A stretch of DNA of 64,000 bases from Geomonas agri (GCF_020179605.1 NZ_JAINZO010000001.1:372001-436000), one strand, 5' to 3'. Counted from the stretch's first letter, positions 55,095 through 63,322 are shown. Program-made: numbers and translations. Notes: generated by a model from the letters alone, not told the origin.

Positions 55095-55195
55095 CCCAAC
55101 CAAAACGGGTAGAGACGGACTGTGCGAGTCAGTAGGAGCGACTAGGAGCCTGTGAGAGCAAGATCGCTCCGCCGCTCAGCCGCAACCCGTTGGGC
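55095..55195 (+). repeat. attC-like imperfect palindrome, site 1
   Basis: The left arm CCCAACCAAAACGGGT (55095-55110) can pair with the right arm AACCCGTTGGGC (55184-55195), leaving unpaired bases on the left as in integron attC sites. An inner stem GGAGCG (55135) / CGCTCC (55165) adds structure. The right end GTTGGGC fits the attC core GTTRRRY. The left arm recurs at 57220 with two changes. Confidence 0.45.
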
Positions 55196-55237
55196 GTCAA
55201 GATGGGGGTCCACATCAAGTAAATGGGGAGACATTAG

Positions 55238-55663
55238 ATGATTAGTCACAAAACCTGCCGAGCTATTCTGTTTATGGCAATTTACGGTCTCTTGTTAACT
55301 GCTTGTTCTGCGCACAACCCCTTCATTATTACAAACACAACTCAATCAATACCTGCCTCAGAATCAAAATATCCAGCCCACCACGACAAAGTGTTTGTGA
55401 CAGAGCAGGGTCTTCCTCTAAGCGTATCGTTTGAGGCCATTTCATCCGTTGAGGTTGGTAAGGTCTGGTACGGAAGCTCCGACAGTGTTCTGACCTCCAT
55501 TGCCGACAGGGCACGTGAACTTGGCGCTAATGTCGTAATTCAGGTCAAAACGTGGCATCAGCCTTCAGGCTGGTCTTGGGCTGCGCCTCATGGATCAGGT
55601 CAAGCCGTTCGGATTGATCCGCAATCTCTGTCAACTCTCAACGTAACGGGCAGCTGGTATTGA
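55238..55663 (+). CDS. Small lipoprotein, DUF4156/YbjQ-like
   Basis: A 141-residue protein with the lipobox LLTAC (C23) after a short basic N-terminus, so it is predicted to be lipidated. The mature part has QGLPLSVSFEAISSVEVGKVWYG and SIADRARELGANVVIQVKTW. The latter resembles the LGANAVI pattern of the YbjQ/DUF4156-type domain, often found in small envelope lipoproteins; function unknown. The gene starts 43 bases after the attC-like site 1 and is more AT-rich than the left part of the window. GGGGAG lies before the ATG. It may be the cargo of an integron-like cassette. Confidence 0.65.
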   Translation: MISHKTCRAILFMAIYGLLLTACSAHNPFIITNTTQSIPASESKYPAHHDKVFVTEQGLPLSVSFEAISSVEVGKVWYGSSDSVLTSIADRARELGANVVIQVKTWHQPSGWSWAAPHGSGQAVRIDPQSLSTLNVTGSWY

Positions 55664-55783
55664 AATTGAGAATAGAGCCGTGCCTAAAGATGATTGATTT
55701 TTGTATTCAGCAATAGGCCTGACTAACAAGGGAAGCTGAAAGGGCCGCGTCTTCAAGTTTCAAAAAACAGAATAGACTGAGGT

Positions 55784-55842
55784 CTCAACCCGGCTTACGA
55801 CCCGCCGAAAGCGGTCAAAGCCATACCCGTTGGCATACAGTG
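55784..55842 (+). repeat. attC-like right half with internal hairpin, site 2
   Basis: CAACCCGGCTT...AAAGCCATACCCGTTGGCA, with the inner stem CCGC/GCGG. Its right end GGTCAAAGCCATACCCGTTGGCA-type sequence closely matches the one before the gene at 56725 (site 3). The full left half is not clear. Confidence 0.35.
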
Positions 55843-55869
55843 TCACAATTTAAGTTGGTGCAGTGAGAT

Positions 55870-56568
55870 GTGATGAAATCACCAGCAGAGGGAAAAGTGA
55901 AAGAGATCACGTGTCCGGCTTGCAACTATACTAGGCAACCAACGGATGACGCGCCAGAATGGGCATGCCCCAAGTGCCTGAAAGCTTATGCCAAAACAGG
56001 TACAATGGCAGAAATTGTGCCGAAAGACAGTAATTGTAAAATTCATCCCAGCCACCAAAGCAGTTGGCAATGCTCTGACTGCGGATCGAGATTTTGCCAT
56101 AATTGCGTCACCCCCTTAAAACATACTACGTCCTACCTTTACGAAAAAGTTCCTATTGGGTTATGCCCGGAGTGTAAAGGTCTATGCGCAAATTTTGAGT
56201 ATGTTGAAAAGTTTGCTGCGGGTGAACTACCGCATCAAAAAGCCACTAGAAAGCGCGCACGAACAGTGCTCATTTCCGCAATAGCGCCTATACCTGCGAT
56301 GATTGCTTTCTTCGTTTTTGCCCCGCCGGAACTTAGACTTGTCGGGGCTATCGGGGCTTATGCTATATGCTCAGTGTTGAGTTGGCAGTGGCGACTGGAC
56401 CAGTGGATCGGCGGAGGTTCAATTTTCGGCCTGGACAATAAGGAATACCATCTAATACATGATAAACCCCGTCCGTTATTAACATTATTGCTATTTATCA
56501 TAGCTGCAGCATCAGTATTTTGTTTTCTTTATCGTGTGCTGCTGTCCAAAACACTTCATTGGATTTAG
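55870..56568 (+). CDS. Zinc-ribbon/B-box-like membrane protein
   Basis: A 232-residue protein. The N-terminal 35 residues form a zinc ribbon (CPACNYT and CPKCLKAY). A second cysteine/histidine cluster follows (CKIHPSHQSSWQCSDCGSRF, then CHNC), similar to a B-box-type finger, and CPECKGLC. The C-terminal half has three hydrophobic segments (about 133-150, 155-172 and 205-225), so it is anchored in the membrane. The metal-binding part should be cytoplasmic. The family is unknown to me. It begins about 30 bases after attC-like site 2 with only a weak ribosome-binding site, and ends close to a degenerate palindrome before the next gene. Confidence 0.65.
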   Translation: MMKSPAEGKVKEITCPACNYTRQPTDDAPEWACPKCLKAYAKTGTMAEIVPKDSNCKIHPSHQSSWQCSDCGSRFCHNCVTPLKHTTSYLYEKVPIGLCPECKGLCANFEYVEKFAAGELPHQKATRKRARTVLISAIAPIPAMIAFFVFAPPELRLVGAIGAYAICSVLSWQWRLDQWIGGGSIFGLDNKEYHLIHDKPRPLLTLLLFIIAAASVFCFLYRVLLSKTLHWI

Positions 56569-56659
56569 GCTAGGCCTAGACGGGATGCAGAGATGTTTTA
56601 GACTCCGAAAGGGGCAGGCACGTTTTAATCATGAGGAATGGCAGATTCCAACAACGTCC

Positions 56660-56705
56660 TAAGACTCGGACGGCTAACGCCGCCGGTCAAGGCCGCCCCC
56701 GTTGG
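56660..56705 (+). repeat. attC-like right half, site 3
   Basis: CGGCTAACGCCGCCGGTCAA then GGCCGCCCCCGTTGGCA. It shares CGGCTNACG, GGTCAA and CCCGTTGGCA with site 2 in the same order, 20-30 bases before the next start codon. A partial left arm (GCCTAGACGGG at 56576) can pair with CCCGTTGGC. Confidence 0.35.
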
Positions 56706-56724
56706 CAGCGAAGGAGAAATTGAA

Positions 56725-57219
56725 ATGAGAAAGCTGCTGCATTCGTTCTTGATAGGAATCCTGATTTTATCAGCAACACCAGTGCTCGCCGGGGATGTTG
56801 CTGCACTGGAAAAAGCAATAAACACCTGGGCAAAGGAAGCTACTCCACCCTCTTACAAATATGCATTTGTCGACTTAAATGATGATGGAACCGATGATGC
56901 AGTAGTCCTTATCACCGACAACCAGTATTGCGGATCAGGTGGATGTACATTCCTAATTTTTAAAGAAGCAAGTCACGGCTTTCAAAAAGTCTCTTCCAGT
57001 ACCATCACGAGGGCGCCCATTTTTCTGCTGCCTGAAAGAAAAAATGGGTGGCACACATTATCAGTATTTGTCGTAGGTGGTGGGGCTAAGTCTGGACAGG
57101 TATTAATGCGGTTTGACGGCGCAAAATACCCAAACAATCCAAGCACACAGCCAAAGGCAAAGAGACGCGAGCTAAAGGGAGCAAAGACGTTAATCTCCGA
57201 CAACAATGGACGTATGTAG
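56725..57219 (+). CDS. Small exported protein of unknown function
   Basis: A 164-residue protein with a signal peptide (MRKLLHSFLIGILILSATP, cleaved near VLAGD). The mature part contains YAFVDLNDDGTDDAVVLI, an acidic loop like those of FG-GAP or other calcium-binding repeats, and CGSGGCTFLIF with two cysteines that could form a disulfide. The start at 56725 is chosen for its AAGGAG site and signal peptide; the frame is open upstream across the attC-like site. Its TAG is directly followed by CCCAACCAGAACGGGT, the left arm of another attC-like site. This position, touching the stop codon, is usual for integron cassettes. Confidence 0.65.
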   Translation: MRKLLHSFLIGILILSATPVLAGDVAALEKAINTWAKEATPPSYKYAFVDLNDDGTDDAVVLITDNQYCGSGGCTFLIFKEASHGFQKVSSSTITRAPIFLLPERKNGWHTLSVFVVGGGAKSGQVLMRFDGAKYPNNPSTQPKAKRRELKGAKTLISDNNGRM

Positions 57220-57245
57220 CCCAACCAGAACGGGTGGAGACGGAC
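57219..57245 (+). repeat. attC-like left half, site 4, interrupted by MITE
   Basis: GCCCAACCAGAACGGGTGGA and on to GACGGAC: 24 of 26 bases match the left arm of site 1. Its first G is the last base of the preceding stop codon. The expected right half is absent; a 72-bp MITE-like element begins 22 bases later. Confidence 0.45.
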
Positions 57246-57266
57246 CACAAAACTTGAGAAACTTGA

Positions 57267-57338
57267 GGGGACGTTGCTGAGATTTTGGGATTTGCAGACA
57301 CAACAGAGAGAGAAAGTCAAAATCTCAGCAACGTCCCC
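57267..57338. mobile_element. 72-bp MITE-like element
   Basis: Perfect 21-bp terminal inverted repeats beginning GGGGACGTTGCTGAGATTTT enclose about 30 bases. An almost identical element of the same length lies at 62022-62093 and a diverged one at 53216-53290. No transposase is encoded. Confidence 0.8.
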
Positions 57339-57430
57339 CTGCTCATCCCCCTACTCAGTCCCCCTGCTCACACGTGAGATGGATGGTTTGGCGTGGTAAG
57401 ACGGTTTCAGAGCTTGAAGGAGGGTTACCC

Positions 57431-58375
57431 ATGGCACCGCTTCGACTGCTTATTACCTGTTTTGCCCTGATGCTTTTGACTGGTTGCTTCCAGGTGACGA
57501 CGGTCGTTCGTGTAAATCGTGACGGGAGCGGTACGGTCGAAGAAACGGTTTTCATCAGCAAAAAGGTTGTGGCTCAGATCGAGGAGATGTTTCGCAGCTT
57601 AAAGAGCGCCGGCGGGAAGGTTCAAGGCGCCGGGGGAAAGGACAACCCCTTCGACCTTTTCGAGCCGGACCAGCTCAAGGGCAGAGCCAACTCGATGGGA
57701 AAGGGTGTTAGCTACCTTTCGGGTGAAAGGGTGGAAAACAAAGACTTTAAAGGTTATGTAGCTAGATATGCATTCAGGGACATCAACACGCTCCAGTTGT
57801 CGCATCGGAGCGGCGCCGATGTCACCGCAAATATTCCGAAGATCCCGCTCCTGAATTTCAGCTTTAAAAAGGGACCGAAGGGGACTCTGGTCATCAACTT
57901 CCCCAAGGCTACTGAAAACCACACAGTTCATGCGGCGCCAGATCCTTTGCGCACCAACGGATCAGCGCCAGCCGAAAGCTCCCCTGAAATTTTCATCCCC
58001 CCCCTGCAAACCGCGCGAGATGCGGAAACCGCCCCTGAAGTATACAGCCCCAAGGTAGAAAACCCGGCAATTACATCTGACCCGCTAAGCGAAGAGAAGA
58101 AGAGGGAAATGATGGCGATGTTCATGGGGATGAAGTTCGCCCTTGTCGTAGAAGTGAACGGCACCATACTGAGCACCGATGCCACCCATCGCGACGGAAA
58201 TCGCCTGACCATTTTCGATTTTGATATGACCAGGCTTAGTAATCCGACCACGGCTGAACTGGAGACACTGAGCCTTCTTAGAAGTGGGTTCATGCCCGAC
58301 GTGAAGGAGCTGTCCAAGGCAATACCAGGGATAAAGGTGGAGTTGAACGAAAAGCTGACCGTGGTTTTTCAGTAA
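57431..58375 (+). CDS. Lipoprotein of unknown function (LppM-like N-terminus)
   Basis: A 314-residue protein with lipobox LLTGC (C18), hence a predicted lipoprotein. The mature N-terminus FQVTTVVRVNRDGSGTVEET resembles the start of LppM/DUF3153-type domains. Further on are a Gly/Lys-rich loop, a Pro-rich middle, and a second beta-rich region (FALVVEVNGTILSTDATHRD and LTIFDFDMTRL) that looks like the paired half of the same domain. GGAGGG precedes ATG 57431; the frame begins 19 codons earlier without a site. It lies directly after a MITE-like element and has composition closer to the left part of the window. Confidence 0.65.
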   Translation: MAPLRLLITCFALMLLTGCFQVTTVVRVNRDGSGTVEETVFISKKVVAQIEEMFRSLKSAGGKVQGAGGKDNPFDLFEPDQLKGRANSMGKGVSYLSGERVENKDFKGYVARYAFRDINTLQLSHRSGADVTANIPKIPLLNFSFKKGPKGTLVINFPKATENHTVHAAPDPLRTNGSAPAESSPEIFIPPLQTARDAETAPEVYSPKVENPAITSDPLSEEKKREMMAMFMGMKFALVVEVNGTILSTDATHRDGNRLTIFDFDMTRLSNPTTAELETLSLLRSGFMPDVKELSKAIPGIKVELNEKLTVVFQ

Positions 58376-58526
58376 GTCAAGTTCAAGGCGTCTCCGGGAG
58401 AAGGGGGATGCAGGTGACATATGTAACATGTTGATGTTAGCTGGGATGAGAGGCATAGGAACGTCCCCCTTGCGGGATAGCGGTAGACATTTTCGACCAC
58501 GCAGTTACATTTGAGGACCTACCGGA

Positions 58527-59267
58527 ATGAAACAAACTATAGGTCTCATTCTCTCGCTTAATCTTCTTTGCGGCTGCGCGACGACGCAGATCAAGCCCAT
58601 TCCTCGTGGTGAAGCGGTCCAGATCGTCTTTGCGAAGAGCCCGCAATCCGTTGATGTCATTGACATAAAGAACAAGGCAATCGGTAGCGGCGCTGCGGCG
58701 GGTGCCGGAACCGGAGCGGCGGGCGGCGCCGTCACCGGTGCCCTTCTGGGCTTGTCATGTGGCCCCTTCTTTTTTTTCTGCAGCCCGGTTCTAGCCGCCA
58801 CTGGTGCCGTAACCGGGGCAGGTGTTGGCGCCGGTGTCGGTGCAGGGGTGGGCGTTACGGGCCAGCTTTCCAGTGCAAAGGCTGCTCAGTTGCGCGCCCG
58901 GATGATGGGCGTGCAGCAGTCTCACCCTTTGCTGGCCGAGTTGCAGAAGAATGTCAATGCCAGGGCACAAAAGTGCTGGAAGTTGGGTACAGATCATCCT
59001 GTAGCGCTGGTGACCGTCGAGCTGCAAGATCTACTGTTCTCTACGACGCGGGATGAAGAAATCGACTTTACTGTACGGGTATTGGTATCCGTGCAAAGAG
59101 ATGTGACGAAGAACACGACAAAGGAAGAAAAGCTGTACCAGTATGTTGCCCCTTCCAGCAACATCTCCGTTTGGCTGGATGAGAGCAGTGACTTTATCGA
59201 CACGGTGCTCACAAGCGCCAGCCAACAGATTGCCGTACAGATAGTTTCTGATCTGGCCATGAAATGA
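58527..59267 (+). CDS. Glycine-zipper lipoprotein
   Basis: A 246-residue protein with lipobox LLCGC (C17). From about residue 50 to 115 it is dominated by glycine-zipper sequence ([19 protein letters not shown], then GAVTGAGVGAGVGAGVGVTG) interrupted by CGPFFFFC, a pattern of membrane-associating hairpins in outer-membrane lipoproteins. The C-terminal 120 residues form a separate mixed alpha/beta domain (DHPVALVTVELQDLLFSTTR and SNISVWLDESSDFID), possibly for oligomerisation. GAGGACC lies before the ATG. Function unknown. Confidence 0.65.
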   Translation: MKQTIGLILSLNLLCGCATTQIKPIPRGEAVQIVFAKSPQSVDVIDIKNKAIGSGAAAGAGTGAAGGAVTGALLGLSCGPFFFFCSPVLAATGAVTGAGVGAGVGAGVGVTGQLSSAKAAQLRARMMGVQQSHPLLAELQKNVNARAQKCWKLGTDHPVALVTVELQDLLFSTTRDEEIDFTVRVLVSVQRDVTKNTTKEEKLYQYVAPSSNISVWLDESSDFIDTVLTSASQQIAVQIVSDLAMK

Positions 59268-59314
59268 GAAAGACCGTTGATCATCCTCAGCCGTCTCATC
59301 TGCTTAAGCACTCA

Positions 59315-59405
59315 AGGGAGTTCTGGGGGCAGGCTTGCGAAGTTGCACCTCTGACACTCGCCATCGACTTTGCAACACTGCAAGCCTGACCCCAGAACTC
59401 CCCCT
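59315..59405. repeat. Long inverted repeat of about 90 bases
   Basis: AGGGAGTTCTGGGGGCAGGC and TTGCGAAGTTGCA face TGCAACACTGCAAGCC and TGACCCCAGAACTCCCCCT. The arms of about 33 bases are nearly complementary with a central loop of about 25. It is a second MITE/REP-like family, between the glycine-zipper lipoprotein and the hybrid kinase. Confidence 0.65.
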
Positions 59406-59548
59406 TAGACCTTCCCTTTTCTGACATGAAATATACGTCGTTACTGGTATAGTTCTCGGACAATTAGGACGGCAAACCTCCCCCCTGTGTTTCTGCACCC
59501 CGGCTGTTCCAATCGCCGACGTTTTCACAATAGGAAGGGATCACTATC

Positions 59549-62014
59549 ATGGACGCCTCAAGCTACCAGGAAATCAGGGAACTGTTCGATAATTACATTC
59601 GGATGTACTCGACTCGCGACGATTTGCTGACGGCCTGGTTCAGTGACGATTTCTCGGGCATAACCGGTAGCGGCGATTATCTCGTGAAGGATCGTGAGGC
59701 ATGGATCGCGGTCACCCGTCAGGACTTCGCTCAGGTCAAGGACCCCATACACATCGAACTGAAGGATCTCTCGATCCAGCTGCTGGCCGAAACGATTGCG
59801 GTGACCAGCAGCACCTTCGTCATCCATCTCCCCATCGAAGAGCACATACTGTCGAAAAAAATTGCCCGCCTCGTGCTCATATTCCGCAGGGAGGACGCCG
59901 GCTGGAAGATCTCCCATAGCAGCATCTCGGTCTCATTCGGAATCGCTGACGAGGGGGAGATCTATCCGCTCAAGGACCTGCAGGATCGCAACCGGCACCT
60001 TGAGGCGCTGGTGGCCGAACGGACCGGCCAGCTCTGCGAGGCAAACGAAAAGCTTAAGCGGGTAAACGAGGAGTTGGCCCGGGAGGTCGAAAAACAGAAG
60101 ACGGCCGAATTGGCCAACGCGAGGCTATTGCTGCGCCAGCGGGCCATTCTGGACAACCTGCCGATGATGGCTTGGCTGAAGAACACCGAAGGGCGGCTGG
60201 AGATGATCAACGAAAAGTACGCGAGATCTGCCGGCCGAACCGTGGAGGAGTGTCTCGGCAAGACTGACTTCGACCTCTTCCCCGCAGACATGGCCGCCGA
60301 TTACGTGGCGGATGACCGTGAAGTCTGCGCGTCGGGAAAGACCAAGCACGTGGAGGAGCAAATTGCAACCCCGGCCGGGGCCAGATGGCATTCCACCTTC
60401 AAGACCCCCCTCTTCGACGAACTGGAAAGGGTGGTCGGAACCACGGGCATCGCCCAGGACATCACCGAGAGAAAACAGGCGGAGGAACTCCTCTCCTATG
60501 CCACCTCGCTGACCAGCGCCGCCCTCGAATCCACTCCAGATGGGATCCTGGTCGTCAACCGAAACGGGGAGATCGTGCGCTGGAACCGGAAGTTCGCCGA
60601 GCTCTGGGATGTCCCGGAGGAACTGCTGGTCACCGGCGTGAGTGACCTGATACACCCTTACATCGCCTCCCGGATGGTCAAGGCTGACGAGTTCCTGGCC
60701 AAAGTGCATGAGCTTTACGCCCGCCCGGAAGCCTCAGGCCAGGACCAGATTGCCCTCGCCGATGGACGCCACTTCGACCGCTACACCCAGCCCTTGAAGA
60801 TTGGTGACGAGATCGTGGGTCGCTTCTGGTCCTACCGAGATGTGACCGATCTCAAGAAGCACCACCTGGAACGGTTACGGATAGAAAAACTGGAATCGCT
60901 TGGCCTCCTTGCCGGCGGCATAGCCCACGACTTCAACAACATTTTGACCGGCGTCATGGGTAACGTCTCGATTGCACAGCTTTCCCTGGATCCGGGCCAT
61001 AAATCGTTCAGACCGTTGGAGGAGGCGGAAAAGGCCTCGGTGCGGGCCACGGAGCTCGCCCGCCAGTTGCTCACCTTCGCCCGTGGGGGAGAGCCGATCA
61101 GGAAGGTGGTTTCCCTGCCTACCATCATCAACGAGTCGGTGGAGCTCGGCTTGAGCGGGTCCAACGTGAAGGGGATAGTTGACATCCCCGACCTGATCCA
61201 TGCGATCGACGCCGACGAGGGCCAGATGTGCCAGGTCCTGCACAACATAGTTATCAATGCCACGCAGGCCATGCCGGGCGGCGGTACGCTGGCGGTGACC
61301 GCCCGTAACGAGATCCTCGCCGGTGACAACGCTTTAGGCCTCGCTTCCGGAAACTACGTCCGGCTGACGGTGGCCGACCAGGGGTGCGGCATGACCGAAG
61401 AGGTAATGGCGAAGATTTTTGACCCTTACTTCACCACGAAAGTGGGAGGGAACGGACTGGGGCTGGCTTCCGTCTATTCAATAATAACGAGGCATGGCGG
61501 ACATGTCGGCGTCGCCTCCACGCTCGGTAGGGGAACCACCTTCACCATCCACCTTCCCTCTATCGGGGAGACGTATCAGGCCCATGCCGCCGAGACTGCT
61601 ACCCAAGCGGCCGGCCATCAGCATGGGGAGGGAGTGGTTCTCGTGATGGACGATGAGGTCATGATCAGGGATTTGGCGGCCGTGATGCTGACGGAGTTGG
61701 GCTACCGGGTAACCACCTGCGCGGAGGGCTCCGAAGCAGTCCAATTGTATGAAGACGCCCTTCGGGCTGGTACCCCCTTCTCGGCAGTGATCATGGACCT
61801 CACCATACCGGGGGGAATGGGGGGGAAGGAGGCGGCGGAGAGGATTCTCGCCGTGGATGCAGGGGCCAACTTGATTGTATCAAGCGGATACTCCAACGAC
61901 CCCATAATGGCGGATTATCCTGCCTACGGGTTCCGGGGCGCGGTGGCCAAGCCTTACACGATCCAGAGCCTGGGGCAAAAATTGACCCCATTGGGATCTG
62001 GGGCTAGAAGCTAG
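59549..62014 (+). CDS. Soluble hybrid histidine kinase with N-terminal NTF2-like domain
   Basis: An 821-residue kinase with no transmembrane helix. Residues 1-135 form an NTF2/SnoaL_3-like cone domain (FDNYIRMYSTRDDLLTAWFS, TSSTFVIHLPIEEHILSKKI). A coiled coil (about 140-200) leads to PAS 1 (about 200-310) and PAS 2 (about 318-435). HisKA carries H460 in GGIAHDFNNIL. HATPase shows DQGCGMT and GNGLGLASV, and a receiver has D750 in AVIMDLTIPGG. It would sense a cytoplasmic ligand in the NTF2 pocket or through PAS. There is no DNA-binding output domain. AGGAAGGGA precedes ATG 59549. A MITE-like element follows its stop within eight bases. Base composition is GC-rich, unlike the small genes nearby. 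Confidence 0.87.
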   Translation: MDASSYQEIRELFDNYIRMYSTRDDLLTAWFSDDFSGITGSGDYLVKDREAWIAVTRQDFAQVKDPIHIELKDLSIQLLAETIAVTSSTFVIHLPIEEHILSKKIARLVLIFRREDAGWKISHSSISVSFGIADEGEIYPLKDLQDRNRHLEALVAERTGQLCEANEKLKRVNEELAREVEKQKTAELANARLLLRQRAILDNLPMMAWLKNTEGRLEMINEKYARSAGRTVEECLGKTDFDLFPADMAADYVADDREVCASGKTKHVEEQIATPAGARWHSTFKTPLFDELERVVGTTGIAQDITERKQAEELLSYATSLTSAALESTPDGILVVNRNGEIVRWNRKFAELWDVPEELLVTGVSDLIHPYIASRMVKADEFLAKVHELYARPEASGQDQIALADGRHFDRYTQPLKIGDEIVGRFWSYRDVTDLKKHHLERLRIEKLESLGLLAGGIAHDFNNILTGVMGNVSIAQLSLDPGHKSFRPLEEAEKASVRATELARQLLTFARGGEPIRKVVSLPTIINESVELGLSGSNVKGIVDIPDLIHAIDADEGQMCQVLHNIVINATQAMPGGGTLAVTARNEILAGDNALGLASGNYVRLTVADQGCGMTEEVMAKIFDPYFTTKVGGNGLGLASVYSIITRHGGHVGVASTLGRGTTFTIHLPSIGETYQAHAAETATQAAGHQHGEGVVLVMDDEVMIRDLAAVMLTELGYRVTTCAEGSEAVQLYEDALRAGTPFSAVIMDLTIPGGMGGKEAAERILAVDAGANLIVSSGYSNDPIMADYPAYGFRGAVAKPYTIQSLGQKLTPLGSGARS

Positions 62015-62021
62015 GGCTAGG

Positions 62022-62093
62022 GGGGACGTTGCTGAGATTTTGAGATTTGCAGACGCAACGGAGAGAGAAAGTCAAAATCTCAGCAACGTCCCC
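62022..62093. mobile_element. 72-bp MITE-like element
   Basis: GGGGACGTTGCTGAGATTTT and its exact complement at the other end; internal bases are also nearly the same as in the copy at 57267-57338. It lies just after the hybrid kinase stop, where it could act as a terminator-like hairpin. Confidence 0.8.
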
Positions 62094-62134
62094 CGTGGTT
62101 CTGTTGGCGTCACCCGGACGCCAGGCCGTTACAC

Positions 62135-62485
62135 TCATGCATCGATCGGTTTGTTAATTTCGTAGCCGTTGTCGCGGAAGGACTGTTTGAGTGAGGAAAG
62201 CTGCTCTTCGGTCATTTCAGCCAGGATTTCGTGCATGTCGGCCTTCGTCACGCCCGGCGCACATATCGCCTCTTTGATCCGGTTTTGCAGCGATTGGGGA
62301 AGCGCTGGCCTGGCAACAATGCGCCCGATATCACCGGAATCGCAGAGCAGGCGCTGCCGTGCCTCGCAGTCTCTGGTGATGAAAAAGTTGCTGCCATCCT
62401 TATACACGAGAAAGTTGTTGCTGCCGCAACCGCTTACTACCAGTGCCAAGACAGTAATGATAAAACCCGGACCTGACCAGCGCAT
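62135..62485 (-). CDS. Small lipoprotein of unknown function
   Basis: A 116-residue protein with a hydrophobic N-terminus and lipobox VVSGC (C20). The mature part is short, with CEARQRLLCDSGDI, which includes two cysteines, and a helical C-terminus (KADMHEILAEMTEEQLSSLK, then QSFRDNGYEINKPID). The helical motif near the end looks like a small protein-interaction hairpin. No family is recognised. GGGAGG lies nine bases before the ATG. It is the only minus-strand gene in the accessory region right of 48 kb. Confidence 0.6.
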   Translation of the reverse strand: MRWSGPGFIITVLALVVSGCGSNNFLVYKDGSNFFITRDCEARQRLLCDSGDIGRIVARPALPQSLQNRIKEAICAPGVTKADMHEILAEMTEEQLSSLKQSFRDNGYEINKPIDA

Positions 62486-62625
62486 GGTTTACCTCCCTGT
62501 CGAGCTGTACGTTTGCGGTTGCATGTTATCACTGTACGGTGGTTGCACACCTTGTCAACGGGCTGGCTCAATGCACTATGGAGAAGCTAAGAGATCTGCC
62601 CTTGAATATGGCAAATAAGTAACAT

Positions 62626-62698
62626 CCCAACCAACCGGTTTGACGCCGACAGCCCAAGAGTGCCGGGCTTGCAGGACAACCGGGCGCCCCGTGGGCAG
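62626..62698 (+). repeat. attC-like imperfect palindrome, site 5
   Basis: The left arm CCCAACCAACCGGT can pair with the right arm ACCGGGCGCCCCGTGGG as CCCA/TGGG plus CCGGT/ACCGG with unpaired spacers; AGCCC/GGGCT forms an inner stem. Its left end resembles sites 1 and 4. The next gene starts 80 bases downstream. Confidence 0.4.
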
Positions 62699-62778
62699 AC
62701 ATGAATGCCAAAAAACGTTTCAATGAATTCTTGAAAACATCGATAGCAATGACTAAATAATCGAGACAGAGGAAGAAA

Positions 62779-63144
62779 ATGACAATTCGATATCTGCTTT
62801 TATGTGTTTGCACCATAATTTTATTGTTTCCATGTTCAGGTGCTGCTTCTGAAAATTACGTTCACGAATGTGATAAGGTTTGCATCCAGGCAGCTGATTT
62901 ATTTTGGGACGTATACACGTCATCCACATCAAAAAATAAATCTATAGACAGTGACTCTACTTTTTTATCTAAGTACAATGAAGTTCCAAGAAGTATAGGA
63001 ATTAAAATAATAGATTTTGCTAAACATACTAATGCAAAATATGGCAATCAACTGGTTAATCACAAGGACCAACTCATAGATATAGCTAGAGATAATTGTT
63101 TGAAATCTTGTGAAGACGCAAAAGGTGAGTATGAAAGTGAATAA
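62779..63144 (+). CDS. Small AT-rich exported protein of unknown function
   Basis: A 121-residue protein with a signal peptide (MTIRYLLLCVCTIILLFPCS, cleaved near GAAS). The mature part has four cysteines, HECDKVC near its start and CLKSCED near its end, which could pair as two disulfides. The rest is helical, with many Lys, Asp and Ser. Codon usage is strongly AT-biased, unlike any neighbour, suggesting recent acquisition. AGAGGAAG precedes the ATG and attC-like site 5 lies upstream. No family is recognised. Confidence 0.6.
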   Translation: MTIRYLLLCVCTIILLFPCSGAASENYVHECDKVCIQAADLFWDVYTSSTSKNKSIDSDSTFLSKYNEVPRSIGIKIIDFAKHTNAKYGNQLVNHKDQLIDIARDNCLKSCEDAKGEYESE

Positions 63145-63322
63145 TTATTCAAATTTAACCAGGAAATAGGATGCAAGCTGAGGTGGCAGTGGTAAGTTTC
63201 CTAAGTTGTCGGCAGTGACATAGCCCAACCGGTCAACTCCCAGGTCGTAGGCGAGGAACAGACCATGATAAATAGAAAGCACTCCCGTTACAGGGAAAGA
63301 GAACAAGGAAGAGATACCACCG

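Larger units (their letters stand above)
54310..55237. other. 928-base gene-free region: hairpin, tandem array, attC-like site
   Basis: Contains a hairpin (54321-54367), the 21-bp tandem array (54408-54721), about 370 bases in which I see only AT-rich promoter-like sequence (near 54945-55000) and a small hairpin GGGAGGATGG/CCTTCCTCCC near 55025-55055, and the attC-like palindrome at 55095-55195. Confidence 0.6.
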
